DNA from: Bacteroidota bacterium
GTDB taxonomy: Bacteria > Bacteroidota > Bacteroidia > Chitinophagales > Chitinophagaceae
DNA length: 64,000 bases
Direction of reading: 5' to 3'
NCBI GenBank assembly: GCA_023386555.1
Contig: JAEWJK010000012.1
Location: 62,001-126,000 of the forward strand
In this document: positions 44,447 to 53,401 of the stretch, piece by piece
Numbering within the stretch: position 1 is the stretch's first letter
How the letters are laid out: each line of letters opens with the position of its first letter
Program-made: the position numbers and the translations under genes
The notes under the pieces: generated by a model
What the model saw: only the letters and a program-made list of their open reading frames with translations
Databases searched by the model: none
Told to the model about the DNA's origin: nothing

Positions 44447-46507
44447 TTAGGGAAGCTGTACGAAGAAAGTAGTGCCTTTCCCCTGTTTGCTTTCAAACCA
44501 GATAGAACCGTTATGAGCATCAATGATCTGCTTACAAATAGAGAGGCCTAAACCATAAGGTAATTCTCCAGCAGTTCCTTTTCGTTTTGCTTCAGTGAAC
44601 ATATCAAAAACCTTCGACTGAATTTCTTCCGGAATACCAATTCCTTTGTCTTTAACAGCAATGATATTTTTATTGCCATCGTTGGCATAGCATATTCTTA
44701 TCTCTTCACCTTTCGGGCTAAACTTTATAGCGTTGGTGATAAGGTTGTTAATTACCCTCTTAATTTTTTCAGGGTTTACCAGTAGAAAATGATCTTTTGC
44801 AGGAAGATCTGCGATAATGGCCTGATTTTTTTCCGAAGCTTTTAACTGCAGTAATTCAACCGTATTTTTTACAAGTTGATTAATGTTAATGAATTCTTTT
44901 TCCTGTTCTTTACGTTTTGATTGATCAGCAGCCTCAAGTATTTCAGCGATCAACTCCAATGAATTATTACACGATGTTTTAATAAAACCAATCATTTCTG
45001 CTCTTGAGGTTTTATCATCTTCATTTAATACAAGGTCAGACAACATAGATATTGTAGCTACAGGTCCTCTCAGGTCATGTGCAACGGCTCTTAGTATTCT
45101 GTCCTGTTGTTTATTTTTTTCTTCTAGGGAAGATAAAGCCTCTTCAAGCTGAAGTTTCTGATCATTTACCTGCTTATTTAATGATTGTAGCAGGGACACA
45201 TTTTTTTTAGACCGTTTAAGATTTCTAAAAACAAAAGCAATAAAAAGTAAAGCAAGAGCTGCCGTAAGAATGAAAATCCAGAGATAAACGTTTTTAAGTT
45301 CATTGTCTTTTTGAAGTGCCTGGATCTCGTATTGGTTTTCTATTAGCTTAATTTGCTGGCTTAGGTCTGTGGATTTTAATTGAAGAGATTCTCTTTCTAA
45401 TGTATCTCGTAAGGCCGTAAAATTTTTTAGATGTTCATATGCCTGGGCGGTATTTTGTTTATGATTATGGAACTTCCACATTAGCCTATTCCAATCCATT
45501 TCTGCCCTGAGATTCTTTGCATTTCTTAGACTTGTATTAAGTTGAGATAAGATTAAATAACTGCTATCCAATAATCCTCCATCAAAGTAAATATCTGCAA
45601 GCTTTACCTGACTAAATTGGGCATCGAAATTATCATAACCTTTTTGGCTATTGATACTGATGCTTAATTTAAGCAAATCCTTTGCAAGGGTTAAATCACC
45701 GTTGCTTTTATGAATGTCTGCAATATTACCATATACAACACCAAGAGCAACATCATTCAAATATTGCCGGTCAGAAAATTTTGCTCTGTTATCTTTAATA
45801 AACTGAATTGCTTTGGTGTAATAATGCAAAGCACTATCATTGTTCCCTGCCTTAAAATAACTCAGACCTACATTGTTTAATACTTGCTGTAACCTAAAAT
45901 ACTTTTCAAAATTGAGATAACAATGTTTGGTCTCCTGGAAAGTTCTCTCAAATCTTTGAGCCGCTTCACTAAAACGACCTTGCCTGTAAAGTATTAGCGC
46001 AAGCCTAAAGTTATATTCCCCTAAAGTGCAGGAGTCTAAATTGGTTTTTCCTATAAGCCTGGCTTTATAGTAATACTCGTAAGCTTTGTTATAATCTTTT
46101 TGGTTGAATAAAACATCTCCTTTAGTATAAGCAGCAAGTGCTTGTTCTGTTTTGTATTTTTCTGCATCCAAACCTGCAACAAGAGCAAAAAGGCTATCTG
46201 CAAAAATTTCAGCCTTGTTATATTGACGTAATTGATTATTGTATATATCAGCCTTATATGCTAATACTCTTGCTTGCTCCCTTATAGTTAACCTTTCTCC
46301 GGCAATAGCAGAATCAATAAAATATATTTGGTTAATTCGATCGTCGCTGGCTTTTTGTGCAGCAGCTTTTTCCAATAATCTCTCAATATGTTTAATACCT
46401 GAATCTGTTTGACTTGCATCAGTAGTGCAGGATGAAAAGGCAAATATCAACACCAGGCTATAGGTGAAAAATGCTGCTTTATAAAAATAGGTTCGTCTCT
46501 CTTTCAT
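44447..46507 (-). CDS. Sensor histidine kinase with TPR sensor region, lipoprotein-type signal
   Basis: A ~686-residue kinase. It has an N-terminal export signal (FFTYSLVLIFAFSSC) with Cys, then ~330 residues of TPR-like helices (YNKAYEYYYKARLIGK, NNVGLSYFKAGNNDSALHYY), a membrane helix (VYLWIFILTAALALLFIAFV), a coiled coil, and a HisKA/HATPase core: AVAHDLRGPVATISMLSDL with phosphoacceptor His, NLITNAIKFSPKG, DKGIGIPEE and LPYGLGLSICKQIID. Start taken at the ATG giving MKERRTYFYK. No response regulator is beside it. The 237-bp gap upstream holds nothing recognised. Confidence 0.92.
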   Translation of the reverse strand: MKERRTYFYKAAFFTYSLVLIFAFSSCTTDASQTDSGIKHIERLLEKAAAQKASDDRINQIYFIDSAIAGERLTIREQARVLAYKADIYNNQLRQYNKAEIFADSLFALVAGLDAEKYKTEQALAAYTKGDVLFNQKDYNKAYEYYYKARLIGKTNLDSCTLGEYNFRLALILYRQGRFSEAAQRFERTFQETKHCYLNFEKYFRLQQVLNNVGLSYFKAGNNDSALHYYTKAIQFIKDNRAKFSDRQYLNDVALGVVYGNIADIHKSNGDLTLAKDLLKLSISINSQKGYDNFDAQFSQVKLADIYFDGGLLDSSYLILSQLNTSLRNAKNLRAEMDWNRLMWKFHNHKQNTAQAYEHLKNFTALRDTLERESLQLKSTDLSQQIKLIENQYEIQALQKDNELKNVYLWIFILTAALALLFIAFVFRNLKRSKKNVSLLQSLNKQVNDQKLQLEEALSSLEEKNKQQDRILRAVAHDLRGPVATISMLSDLVLNEDDKTSRAEMIGFIKTSCNNSLELIAEILEAADQSKRKEQEKEFININQLVKNTVELLQLKASEKNQAIIADLPAKDHFLLVNPEKIKRVINNLITNAIKFSPKGEEIRICYANDGNKNIIAVKDKGIGIPEEIQSKVFDMFTEAKRKGTAGELPYGLGLSICKQIIDAHNGSIWFESKQGKGTTFFVQLP

Positions 46508-46744
46508 ACAGGGTGGCCAGCGTAAATATAAATACAATCTTATTAAGAGTTACTTAAGTCACCTCCATTTTTCAGTTACTATCTTAAGATCTGGATATTG
46601 TAAGAAATGAGATTTTGGTTTTATGGAATAATGCTGATGTTGTGATTGGAATAGCAGTATAATACAGAGGCTTACTTCGCTCAGAGATATTACTAATCGT
46701 ATTAGTTGATAGGTGAAGTTTGGAACAGAATTAGCAATTGCCGG

Positions 46745-46975
46745 TTAGCCTGTTGCTTGTAAAGTATGAAGACTTAATACCAGATCTCCAGAACGATAAT
46801 CAGGATCTATTTTATTGTATAAATTCCAGAGATCTTCCTTCACTTTGTCGGAAGGAACATGCCCATCTATATATAGTATATTGTTTAATTCCCTTACATG
46901 CAACTTCAACACTCCTGATGATTCTGCAGTCAAGATCAACTCATGATATTTCTGATGGGTGGTTTGTATTTCCAT
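46745..46975 (-). CDS. Small BON/LysM-associated-type protein
   Basis: A 76-residue soluble protein (ELILTAESSGVLKLHVRELN, NILYIDGHVPSDKVKEDLWN, then KIDPDYRSGDLVL) resembling the BON-like part of YgaU-type proteins and small Bacteroidota relatives. Function unknown; phospholipid or envelope binding is only a family guess. Confidence 0.65.
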   Translation of the reverse strand: MEIQTTHQKYHELILTAESSGVLKLHVRELNNILYIDGHVPSDKVKEDLWNLYNKIDPDYRSGDLVLSLHTLQATG

Positions 46976-47223
46976 ATTGCTGACTATTGCTGCTGATAGA
47001 ACATTAATTATGCCAGCTGTTTTTCTTTATATTTAAATGTTACGATTGTAATTGGCTCTACAATATTTTTATTTAATCACCGAATTGCAGCAGCTATATA
47101 GCAACCATTAAAAGAATTTTATAAAACGCTACTTCAGCCAAATCAGGTGCTTATAAAAAAGCGACAGATTTTGCTATCTGGCATGGCATAAATATAGAGG
47201 CAACACCACAAAACAATAGATCT

Positions 47224-48510
47224 ATGAAGAAACTCATGATGGTGTTGCCTCTTGCAATAGTGCTGGCATATTGCAGTGGCCCAAATAACACACAAACTAC
47301 AACAGACACGGATATAGATGCAACATCTACATCAGCCAGCACAACAACTACAACAGATGTGGCTACAACTTCAACCGATGTTAGCGATGAAACAACTACT
47401 GCAAGTTCAATTACTGGAACCACTATCATTACCGACAACACATCAACACAAGGCACTATTTCATCAACAGAAACCGCAACAATAACAATGGATCCAAACG
47501 ATCCTATGTACCAACATTGGCAAAGAACCAATGGTCAACATTGGACGTATGATTTAAATTATCCGGGGTATGATCGTCCGGCAGCAGGTACTTATAATAG
47601 TGCTATTAATGGTAGCTGGCAATTGGTAATGACTCCTGAATTAGTAACCGCATGGAGACAAGACAACAGCCGTTCTCTTTGGATGAATCAAAGTAACACC
47701 TACTTATCAGCATCTGAATCATTCAACACCCAAACAGGTGTTAATGCAAGTGCAGGTGTAAATGGAACAACGAGTGTGAACGGTTCGGCAAATGGTATAA
47801 GCCCTGTTTATAATGATGCAGCTATGCCTGGTAATGCAACAAGTAGCACCACCGGAACTACGAATACACAAGGTTCGGTGCAGGTGAACGGCTCTACAAA
47901 TGCAGCCACACTTTCATCAGGGACTAATGCTGGTACACATGGGCTGAATAATAGTGCTTCAGGTAATGCTACAGTGGTAAATCAAATGAACGGAGGAACT
48001 GCTAACAGCTCTGCAAATACAACGGTTAGTGCAAATGCAAACACAACTCTGAGTACAACTGGAGTTACTAGTTCAACAAATGGTACATTAGGCACTACTG
48101 AAACTACAGGTGTTGATGCAGGAGTAAATGGTTCTGTAAATACAACAACAAGCGTGAACAGTACAACTAGTGTAATGGATATAAACAGCATTAATTATAA
48201 TGCTGCTAATGGTAATATGTATCAATTACCAAAATTCAACTTGTTCTTAGATAATGGAAGCTTTACTGGTTATACAGGTTGCAATGGCATAAGCGGAAGA
48301 GTTGAAGTAACAGGCACAGGGTTAAGGTTTTTAAATACAAATACATCAACAGCGATTGATTGTATGGGAGGCTTTGATGAAGCTCCTTTGCTTGATATGC
48401 TAAAACGTGTAGATTCTTATGCATACGTTGGTGATGAACTGCATTTAATGCAAGGCAGCCAGGTATTGCTAAAATTTAAAAAAGGCGATAGTGATACAAG
48501 CTTGAGGTAA
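47224..48510 (+). CDS. META domain lipoprotein with Ser/Thr/Asn-rich linker
   Basis: A 428-residue lipoprotein (VLPLAIVLAYCSG with Cys). Residues ~20-85 are almost pure Thr/Ser. A short unit (PMYQHWQRTNGQHWTYDLNY to NGSWQLVMTPELV) is followed by ~170 residues of low-complexity N/G/T/S/A repeats (NGTTSVNGSANG). The last ~90 residues form a META (HslJ/DUF306) domain: KFNLFLDNGSFTGYTGCNGI, GGFDEAPLLDMLKRV. META proteins are envelope-associated; some confer novobiocin or acid tolerance. The linker may act as a surface spacer. A terminator follows. Confidence 0.82.
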   Translation: MKKLMMVLPLAIVLAYCSGPNNTQTTTDTDIDATSTSASTTTTTDVATTSTDVSDETTTASSITGTTIITDNTSTQGTISSTETATITMDPNDPMYQHWQRTNGQHWTYDLNYPGYDRPAAGTYNSAINGSWQLVMTPELVTAWRQDNSRSLWMNQSNTYLSASESFNTQTGVNASAGVNGTTSVNGSANGISPVYNDAAMPGNATSSTTGTTNTQGSVQVNGSTNAATLSSGTNAGTHGLNNSASGNATVVNQMNGGTANSSANTTVSANANTTLSTTGVTSSTNGTLGTTETTGVDAGVNGSVNTTTSVNSTTSVMDINSINYNAANGNMYQLPKFNLFLDNGSFTGYTGCNGISGRVEVTGTGLRFLNTNTSTAIDCMGGFDEAPLLDMLKRVDSYAYVGDELHLMQGSQVLLKFKKGDSDTSLR

Positions 48511-48533
48511 CAACAGCAGCGTTTGTTGGTTAT

Positions 48534-48568
48534 AAAAAGATTCCGCTAAAACAGTGGAATCTTTTTAT
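48534..48568 (+). terminator. Terminator after the META lipoprotein
   Basis: A 14-bp stem with one mismatch (AAAAAGATTCCGCT / AGTGGAATCTTTTT) is followed by ATTTT. Confidence 0.8.
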
Positions 48569-48695
48569 TTTGAACACATTAACTTATTGAAAACTGACCA
48601 TGAGCAGTATTCACATCACTTTCGCATGACATTGGTTATAAAAAATTTATTTAAAAGATTCGTTATTTGTTGAGTCAAATTCCGCAGTTCATTCA

Positions 48696-49289
48696 ATGGC
48701 AAAACAACTTCTGTACATATTGATAATATTCCTGGTGCTAGGCTTTCAGGATAAGCCAACAGTTGTTACCAAATGGGTGATCACCAGTGGATGCTCTCTT
48801 AAAGTGAATGGCAGCACGAACGTAAACAATTTCAGTTGTGTTATTGAAAATTATAACAGGCCAGATACCATAACTACAGTCAGCAGCAATAATCAACCTG
48901 TGAAGCTGAGCGGTAACATTCAATTAGACGTACAAAATTTTGATTGCCATAACCTGATAATGACAGCTGATTTGCGAAAAACATTGAAACATAAAGATCA
49001 TCCTAAGATGATGATTTTCTTTGTGAATATGAATCAATATCCTGAGCCTGGTAAATGGGGAATCAAAGGATCTGTGCTGATTGTATTAGCAGGTGTTTCC
49101 AAACATTTTGATGTTGATTACAAACTTATTTCTGCTGAAAAAGGAATGATTAACCTGGAAGGCTCACGTAAAGTAAATTTCTCCGACTTCAATTTAACTC
49201 CGCCAAGAAAGTTAGGCGGAATGATCAAGACCAATAATGAACTCAGTGTTGTCTTCAACCTGAAGATGAAAGTGCTTCCTAAGGATTGA
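48696..49289 (+). CDS. YceI-like exported protein
   Basis: A 197-residue protein with a short signal (LLYILIIFLVLGFQD). The pattern WVITSGCSLKVNGSTNVNNF, DHPKMMIFFVN, GSVLIVLAGVSKHFDVDYKL and the end FNLTPPRKLGGMIKTNNELS matches the YceI lipocalin-like domain, which carries isoprenoid-type lipids in other bacteria. The overlap with the convergent gene is 11 bases. Confidence 0.8.
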   Translation: MAKQLLYILIIFLVLGFQDKPTVVTKWVITSGCSLKVNGSTNVNNFSCVIENYNRPDTITTVSSNNQPVKLSGNIQLDVQNFDCHNLIMTADLRKTLKHKDHPKMMIFFVNMNQYPEPGKWGIKGSVLIVLAGVSKHFDVDYKLISAEKGMINLEGSRKVNFSDFNLTPPRKLGGMIKTNNELSVVFNLKMKVLPKD

Positions 49290-49689
49290 TCTTAGCGAAT
49301 ATAATTCCTGCTACTAACGACTGAAATAATCCGTAGAAAAACCAACTGGCAACTGTAATAATGGTAATGTCAAGTGAGCTGAAGGTGATCCACATTACCG
49401 GTAAAAGAGCTACCATAGCATATAAAGCTCCAAACTCAAATCCTCTTAATAAGAAGTGATGACCTTTAAATAATCCTTTAAACCTTTCCCAAAAACCGGA
49501 AAGGGCAAATGCTATAATAAAAGCATGAGAGTAAAACAAAAGATCTCTGCTTCCATCTGAGTTAAAAAGCGGATTATTATATTCTACAAAAAGGTCAGGG
49601 AAAAAATTGATTGCGGCATAAAGTCCACCATAACTAAGAATGAACAGGATGATTCCCACAATCAAACCGGAGGTAAGTACTTTTTTCAT
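49279..49689 (-). CDS. Four-helix membrane protein, hypothetical
   Basis: A 136-residue protein with four hydrophobic segments (LIVGIILFILSYGGLYAAI; YSHAFIIAFALSGFW; FGALYAMVALLPVMWITF; ITVASWFFYGLFQSLVAGII). Not assigned to a family with confidence. Confidence 0.7.
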   Translation of the reverse strand: MKKVLTSGLIVGIILFILSYGGLYAAINFFPDLFVEYNNPLFNSDGSRDLLFYSHAFIIAFALSGFWERFKGLFKGHHFLLRGFEFGALYAMVALLPVMWITFSSLDITIITVASWFFYGLFQSLVAGIIFAKINP

Positions 49690-49904
49690 TTTGCTTAAAA
49701 ATTAAAGATACTGCCTGTGAAGTATTTAAAAACTGATTGTGAGCAGCTATTAAAGATTCTTTTTAGTTGAAGAAATTTAGCATCACAAGCATGTGACCTT
49801 TATACACATAATCATTGCGGGTATTGAATTTCAGCCTCTGCACGGATTAATATTTATTGGAACACTTTGTGTGTTTAACAAAACAGGAACTTAAAGCCAT
49901 ATTC

Positions 49905-50039
49905 ATGAAACTTTATTCGCCGGTTCAAAAGCCGATCAGCTCACCTGAACAAGATAGTAAGGATGATCCTGCTCCATACAACTGGATACTCATTCTGTTC
50001 ATAGTGATTGGCTACATTGTTTTGTCGCTAATAAATTAA
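49905..50039 (+). CDS. Tiny single-helix membrane protein, hypothetical
   Basis: A 44-residue ORF, MKLYSPVQKPISSPEQ followed by an acidic stretch and one C-terminal helix (WILILFIVIGYIVLSLIN). It lacks signal peptide and basic tail. The in-frame extension to 49857 is less protein-like. Only moderately supported. Confidence 0.4.
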   Translation: MKLYSPVQKPISSPEQDSKDDPAPYNWILILFIVIGYIVLSLIN

Positions 50040-50143
50040 GCTGTTCATCTTTATTATAGAATGGAATGAAAGTCTATTTATTAGAATTTGTTTTGATTTT
50101 AAATTCATTTGCCAATTTGCACACTTATTGATCTTACTATTGT

Positions 50144-50401
50144 ATGAATAGTGAGTTATTGAATAAAGGAAGGTTGGAGTATATCAACTTAAATAAAAAA
50201 TTTCTACAATTAGTAGAAGATGGAACATCGTGGGTTGAATTGCAACCCCTGATCGAAGAAATGAAGTCTTTAGCTGTTTATTTACAACATATTCCCAGCG
50301 ATACTGAAGAAGTAACTCTTTCTTCTCCAACTAATAATGTCCGACAATCTGCAAATCCGCAGGATCAAATTTCTCACTCCAAGGTGAAGCCGAGGCATTA
50401 G
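50144..50401 (+). CDS. Small hypothetical protein
   Basis: An 85-residue ORF, with helical N-terminal part (RLEYINLNKKFLQLVEDGTS, LQPLIEEMKSLAVYLQHI) and a polar tail. Not recognised. It is isolated by 100-bp gaps. The 132-bp gap after it (50402-50533) has no feature. Confidence 0.5.
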   Translation: MNSELLNKGRLEYINLNKKFLQLVEDGTSWVELQPLIEEMKSLAVYLQHIPSDTEEVTLSSPTNNVRQSANPQDQISHSKVKPRH

Positions 50402-50533
50402 AATCGCTACTCTTGTTTTAGATAACAAGTCACTAACATCATTTTTTTGATGACCGGCAATAGGTTTCCAAGGTGATAAGCTGTTCTTTGTCCTCAACCA
50501 GCAATACTATCATAATTCACCTTATATTGTAAT

Positions 50534-52099
50534 ATGGTCAGATTAACACAGTTATTACTTTTTTTCTTTTTTCCTTTCTTATGCTTAGCCCAGAATTATG
50601 CTGATGTGATCATTAAAAACGGAAAGATCATAGACGGTACCGGTAATTCGTGGTTTTATGGAGATATCGCAGTTAAGGAGGGCAAAATATTAAGCATAGG
50701 AAAATTAAGTGGTTGGCGGGCAGGAAAGATAATAGATGCAACAGGCCTGATAGTCGCTCCAGGGTTTATTGATGTGCACACTCATATAGAAGACGATGAA
50801 GTAAGGAATCCTTTTGCCACCAATTTTATTTATGATGGCGTAACAACAGTAATTACCGGAAACTGTGGTGCTTCTAATATTGATATAAAAAGATACTTCA
50901 AGTTTTTAGATAGCTTAAGGCTTTCAATAAATGTTGCTTCACTTATTGGTCATAATGATGTTCGTAAAGAAGTAATGGGTAGAAGCAGTAGAACACCAAC
51001 AGAGTCAGAATTAAGAAGAATGGAATTCATTGTTGAACAAGGAATGAAAGATGGTGCTTTAGGTTTTTCCACTGGTCTTATTTATATACCTGGTACTTAT
51101 TCTAAAACGGAAGAGATAATCAGGTTGGCAAAAGTTGCATCAAAATATAATGGTGTATATGCAAGTCACATGAGAGATGAAGGTGATAGTGTTGTACAGG
51201 CTATAGAAGAAGCTTTACGAATTGGCAAAGAAGCAAAAATACCTGTAGAAATATCTCATTTCAAGTTAAGTGGTCAAAATAACTGGGGTAAGAGTAACAT
51301 TACGTTACCGATGATAATCAAAGCAAGAGAAGAAGGATTGGATGTAACGATAGATCAATACCCATATACAGCCAGCAGCACCGGTTTAAGTACTTTATTA
51401 CCCGATGATATTTTAGCTGATGGTCAGGATTCGATTGTAGCAAGATTGGCAAGGAAGGAGATCAGGCAAAAAGCAATAAATCACATGCTGCAAAGACTAA
51501 AAAAGCGAAAGCTTAAACATTTTAGTTATGCTGTTGTTGCATATCATCGTGCAGATACTACATTAAACGGTAAAAGCATAGAAGAGATCAACCGTTTAAA
51601 AGGAAGGAAACATAAAGCTAAAAAGGAAGCCGAAACCATTTTAGAACTAATAGAAAAAGGCGGAGCCAGCATGGTGCTTCATGGTATGAGTGAAAACGAT
51701 GTAAAATATATAATGAAGTATCCGTTTAACATGTTTGCAAGCGATGCAAGCATCAGGGTATGGCAGCAGGGAAGTCCACATCCACGAGGTTATGGAACCA
51801 ATGCACGTGTTTTAGGAAAATATGTAAGAGAAGAAAAGATTATTACGTTGGAAGAAGCCATCAGGAGAATGACGTCATTGCCTGCTCAGAAGTTCAGGCT
51901 AAAAGATCGTGGCTTATTAAAAGAAGGATTTGCGGCCGATATTGTGATTTTCGATGAAAAAAGGGTGGCTGATCTCTCAACGTTTGAAAAACCACATCAA
52001 TATTCTACCGGATTCAAATATGTATTAGTTAATGGATCAATAACCTTAGATACAGGTAAACATAACGGTAGCAGAAATGGTACAATCTTACTTCGTTAA
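50534..52099 (+). CDS. Exported D-aminoacylase family amidohydrolase
   Basis: A 521-residue enzyme with a signal peptide (LLLFFFFPFLCLAQ). N-acyl-D-amino-acid deacylase features are VIIKNGKIIDGTGNSWFYGD, VAPGFIDVHTHIEDD (HxH), ITGNCGAS with the metal-binding Cys, YASHMRDEGDSV, ISHFKLSGQNNWG, MFASDAS with Asp, and HPRGYGTNARVLGKY. It probably cleaves N-acyl D-amino acids or related peptides in the periplasm. Confidence 0.93.
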   Translation: MVRLTQLLLFFFFPFLCLAQNYADVIIKNGKIIDGTGNSWFYGDIAVKEGKILSIGKLSGWRAGKIIDATGLIVAPGFIDVHTHIEDDEVRNPFATNFIYDGVTTVITGNCGASNIDIKRYFKFLDSLRLSINVASLIGHNDVRKEVMGRSSRTPTESELRRMEFIVEQGMKDGALGFSTGLIYIPGTYSKTEEIIRLAKVASKYNGVYASHMRDEGDSVVQAIEEALRIGKEAKIPVEISHFKLSGQNNWGKSNITLPMIIKAREEGLDVTIDQYPYTASSTGLSTLLPDDILADGQDSIVARLARKEIRQKAINHMLQRLKKRKLKHFSYAVVAYHRADTTLNGKSIEEINRLKGRKHKAKKEAETILELIEKGGASMVLHGMSENDVKYIMKYPFNMFASDASIRVWQQGSPHPRGYGTNARVLGKYVREEKIITLEEAIRRMTSLPAQKFRLKDRGLLKEGFAADIVIFDEKRVADLSTFEKPHQYSTGFKYVLVNGSITLDTGKHNGSRNGTILLR

Positions 52100-52142
52100 A
52101 TGAGATGTAAGAGTTAAATTTGAAATCTAAAAAACCACCCAA

Positions 52143-52922
52143 TTGCCAGGTAAACCAAAACTTCTTTTAATTGAAGACTCTGAGATATTGAGTTATACCT
52201 TAACGGAGATGCTCACCCAAGCTTTTGAAGTTACCGCAACTAACAGTGCCAAAAAAGCACTTACCAACATAAGCAGAATTCAGCCGGATATTGTTTTATT
52301 GGATATTATGGTAGAAGGTTCCATCAATGGATTGATGTTATTAGAGAAGATGAAATCTATGGATGAGTTAGCTAATATACCTGTGGTAATGATGAGTTCT
52401 ATTGATGAAGAAAATAAAATTACCAAAGCATTAGAGTTTGGTGCAACGGACTATATAGTTAAGCCTTTCAACTTCATTCATCTTTTTCTTAAGCTGAAGA
52501 ATCTTGTTTCATTGAAATCCAAAACAGTTTTAGATACGCAGGAAAAACTGTTGATGAAAACTGATACTACACTCAGCTCTATGCACATGGATTTCAAGAA
52601 GAAATTTGAGCAGATAACCGATAACCTGATTTCTACTAATGATTTTTCTATTAAAGAAATAGCTCAGAATCTTTCAATGAGTGTTTCTACTGTTGAACGT
52701 TGGAGCAAAAAAATATACGGTCTTACACCAAAAGAATATATTATCGATAGAAAATTATTGCAGGCAGAGATAATGTTGCGTCAAAATTCTGGCAATGTAA
52801 AAACAATTTCTTATCGCTTAGGGTTCAATTCTGTGGCATATTTCTGTAAACTATTTAAGAAGAAATTCGGCTTTACACCAGGTCAACTTGCCAATAAAAA
52901 ATTCGCCGTTGAGGCGATATAA
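52143..52922 (+). CDS. Response regulator with AraC-type DNA-binding domain
   Basis: A 259-residue regulator. Receiver: LLLIEDSEILSYTL, phosphoacceptor Asp in IVLLDIMVEGSING, switch VVMMSSID and Lys in YIVKPFN. After a coiled linker (~130-165), an AraC HTH pair: SIKEIAQNLSMSVSTVERW and VKTISYRLGFNSVAYFCKLF. It starts at a TTG, since no ATG precedes the receiver. The PqqD gene follows 16 bases later. The HYR giant at 53402 is on the other strand beyond a terminator. Confidence 0.9.
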   Translation: MPGKPKLLLIEDSEILSYTLTEMLTQAFEVTATNSAKKALTNISRIQPDIVLLDIMVEGSINGLMLLEKMKSMDELANIPVVMMSSIDEENKITKALEFGATDYIVKPFNFIHLFLKLKNLVSLKSKTVLDTQEKLLMKTDTTLSSMHMDFKKKFEQITDNLISTNDFSIKEIAQNLSMSVSTVERWSKKIYGLTPKEYIIDRKLLQAEIMLRQNSGNVKTISYRLGFNSVAYFCKLFKKKFGFTPGQLANKKFAVEAI

Positions 52923-52938
52923 TAATCTTTTCTCTTCT

Positions 52939-53226
52939 ATGGATGTTATTGATTTGAAAACTATTGTTTGTAAAAGAAAACAAGGTTTACTTGTTTCAGA
53001 ACTGGGAAATGAGCTAGTAATGATGGATATTGACCAGGGAAATTATATTGGCTTAAATGAAACAGGTAGAGCTATTTGGGAATTACTTGAAGAACCAATT
53101 TCTGTTGAGCAATTAGTAGAAAAATTGATTTGTAGCTATGAAATCGATATTGATCAATGCACCGGCGATACGCTTGAATATTTGAATAAAATGAATGAAC
53201 AGCAATTGCTCTCAATTTCTAACTAA
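52939..53226 (+). CDS. PqqD family (RiPP recognition element) protein
   Basis: A 95-residue winged-helix protein: ELVMMDIDQGNYIGLNETGR, AIWELLEEPISVEQLVEKLI and the closing helices are typical of PqqD/RRE proteins that bind leader peptides for radical-SAM or lanthipeptide maturation. No maturase, precursor or transporter is seen nearby. The start at ATG 52939 removes an upstream in-frame extension. Its partner may lie elsewhere, or it may have another role. Confidence 0.8.
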   Translation: MDVIDLKTIVCKRKQGLLVSELGNELVMMDIDQGNYIGLNETGRAIWELLEEPISVEQLVEKLICSYEIDIDQCTGDTLEYLNKMNEQQLLSISN

Positions 53227-53342
53227 TCCTTTTCAAGAACTGGAACTGATCTATTGCAATATACATTCTTGCAATTAGAATTTTTGTTTCACCCACTTAA
53301 TTGTTGTAGTTACCAGTGATCTGAAGAAAGTGAATAAATCAT

Positions 53343-53382
53343 AATAACAAAGAGCTATTCAATCGAATAGCTCTTTGTTATT
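53343..53382. terminator. Bidirectional terminator between pqqD and the HYR giant
   Basis: A perfect 18-bp stem, left arm AATAACAAAGAGCTATTC and right arm GAATAGCTCTTTGTTATT, loop AATC. Confidence 0.92.
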
Positions 53383-53401
53383 GTAAAATCTATTTAATCT
53401 A

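Noticed and set aside
47151..47531. Minus-strand 126-codon ORF rich in Val/Ser
   Set aside because: It is the shadow of the Thr/Ser-rich start of the META lipoprotein.
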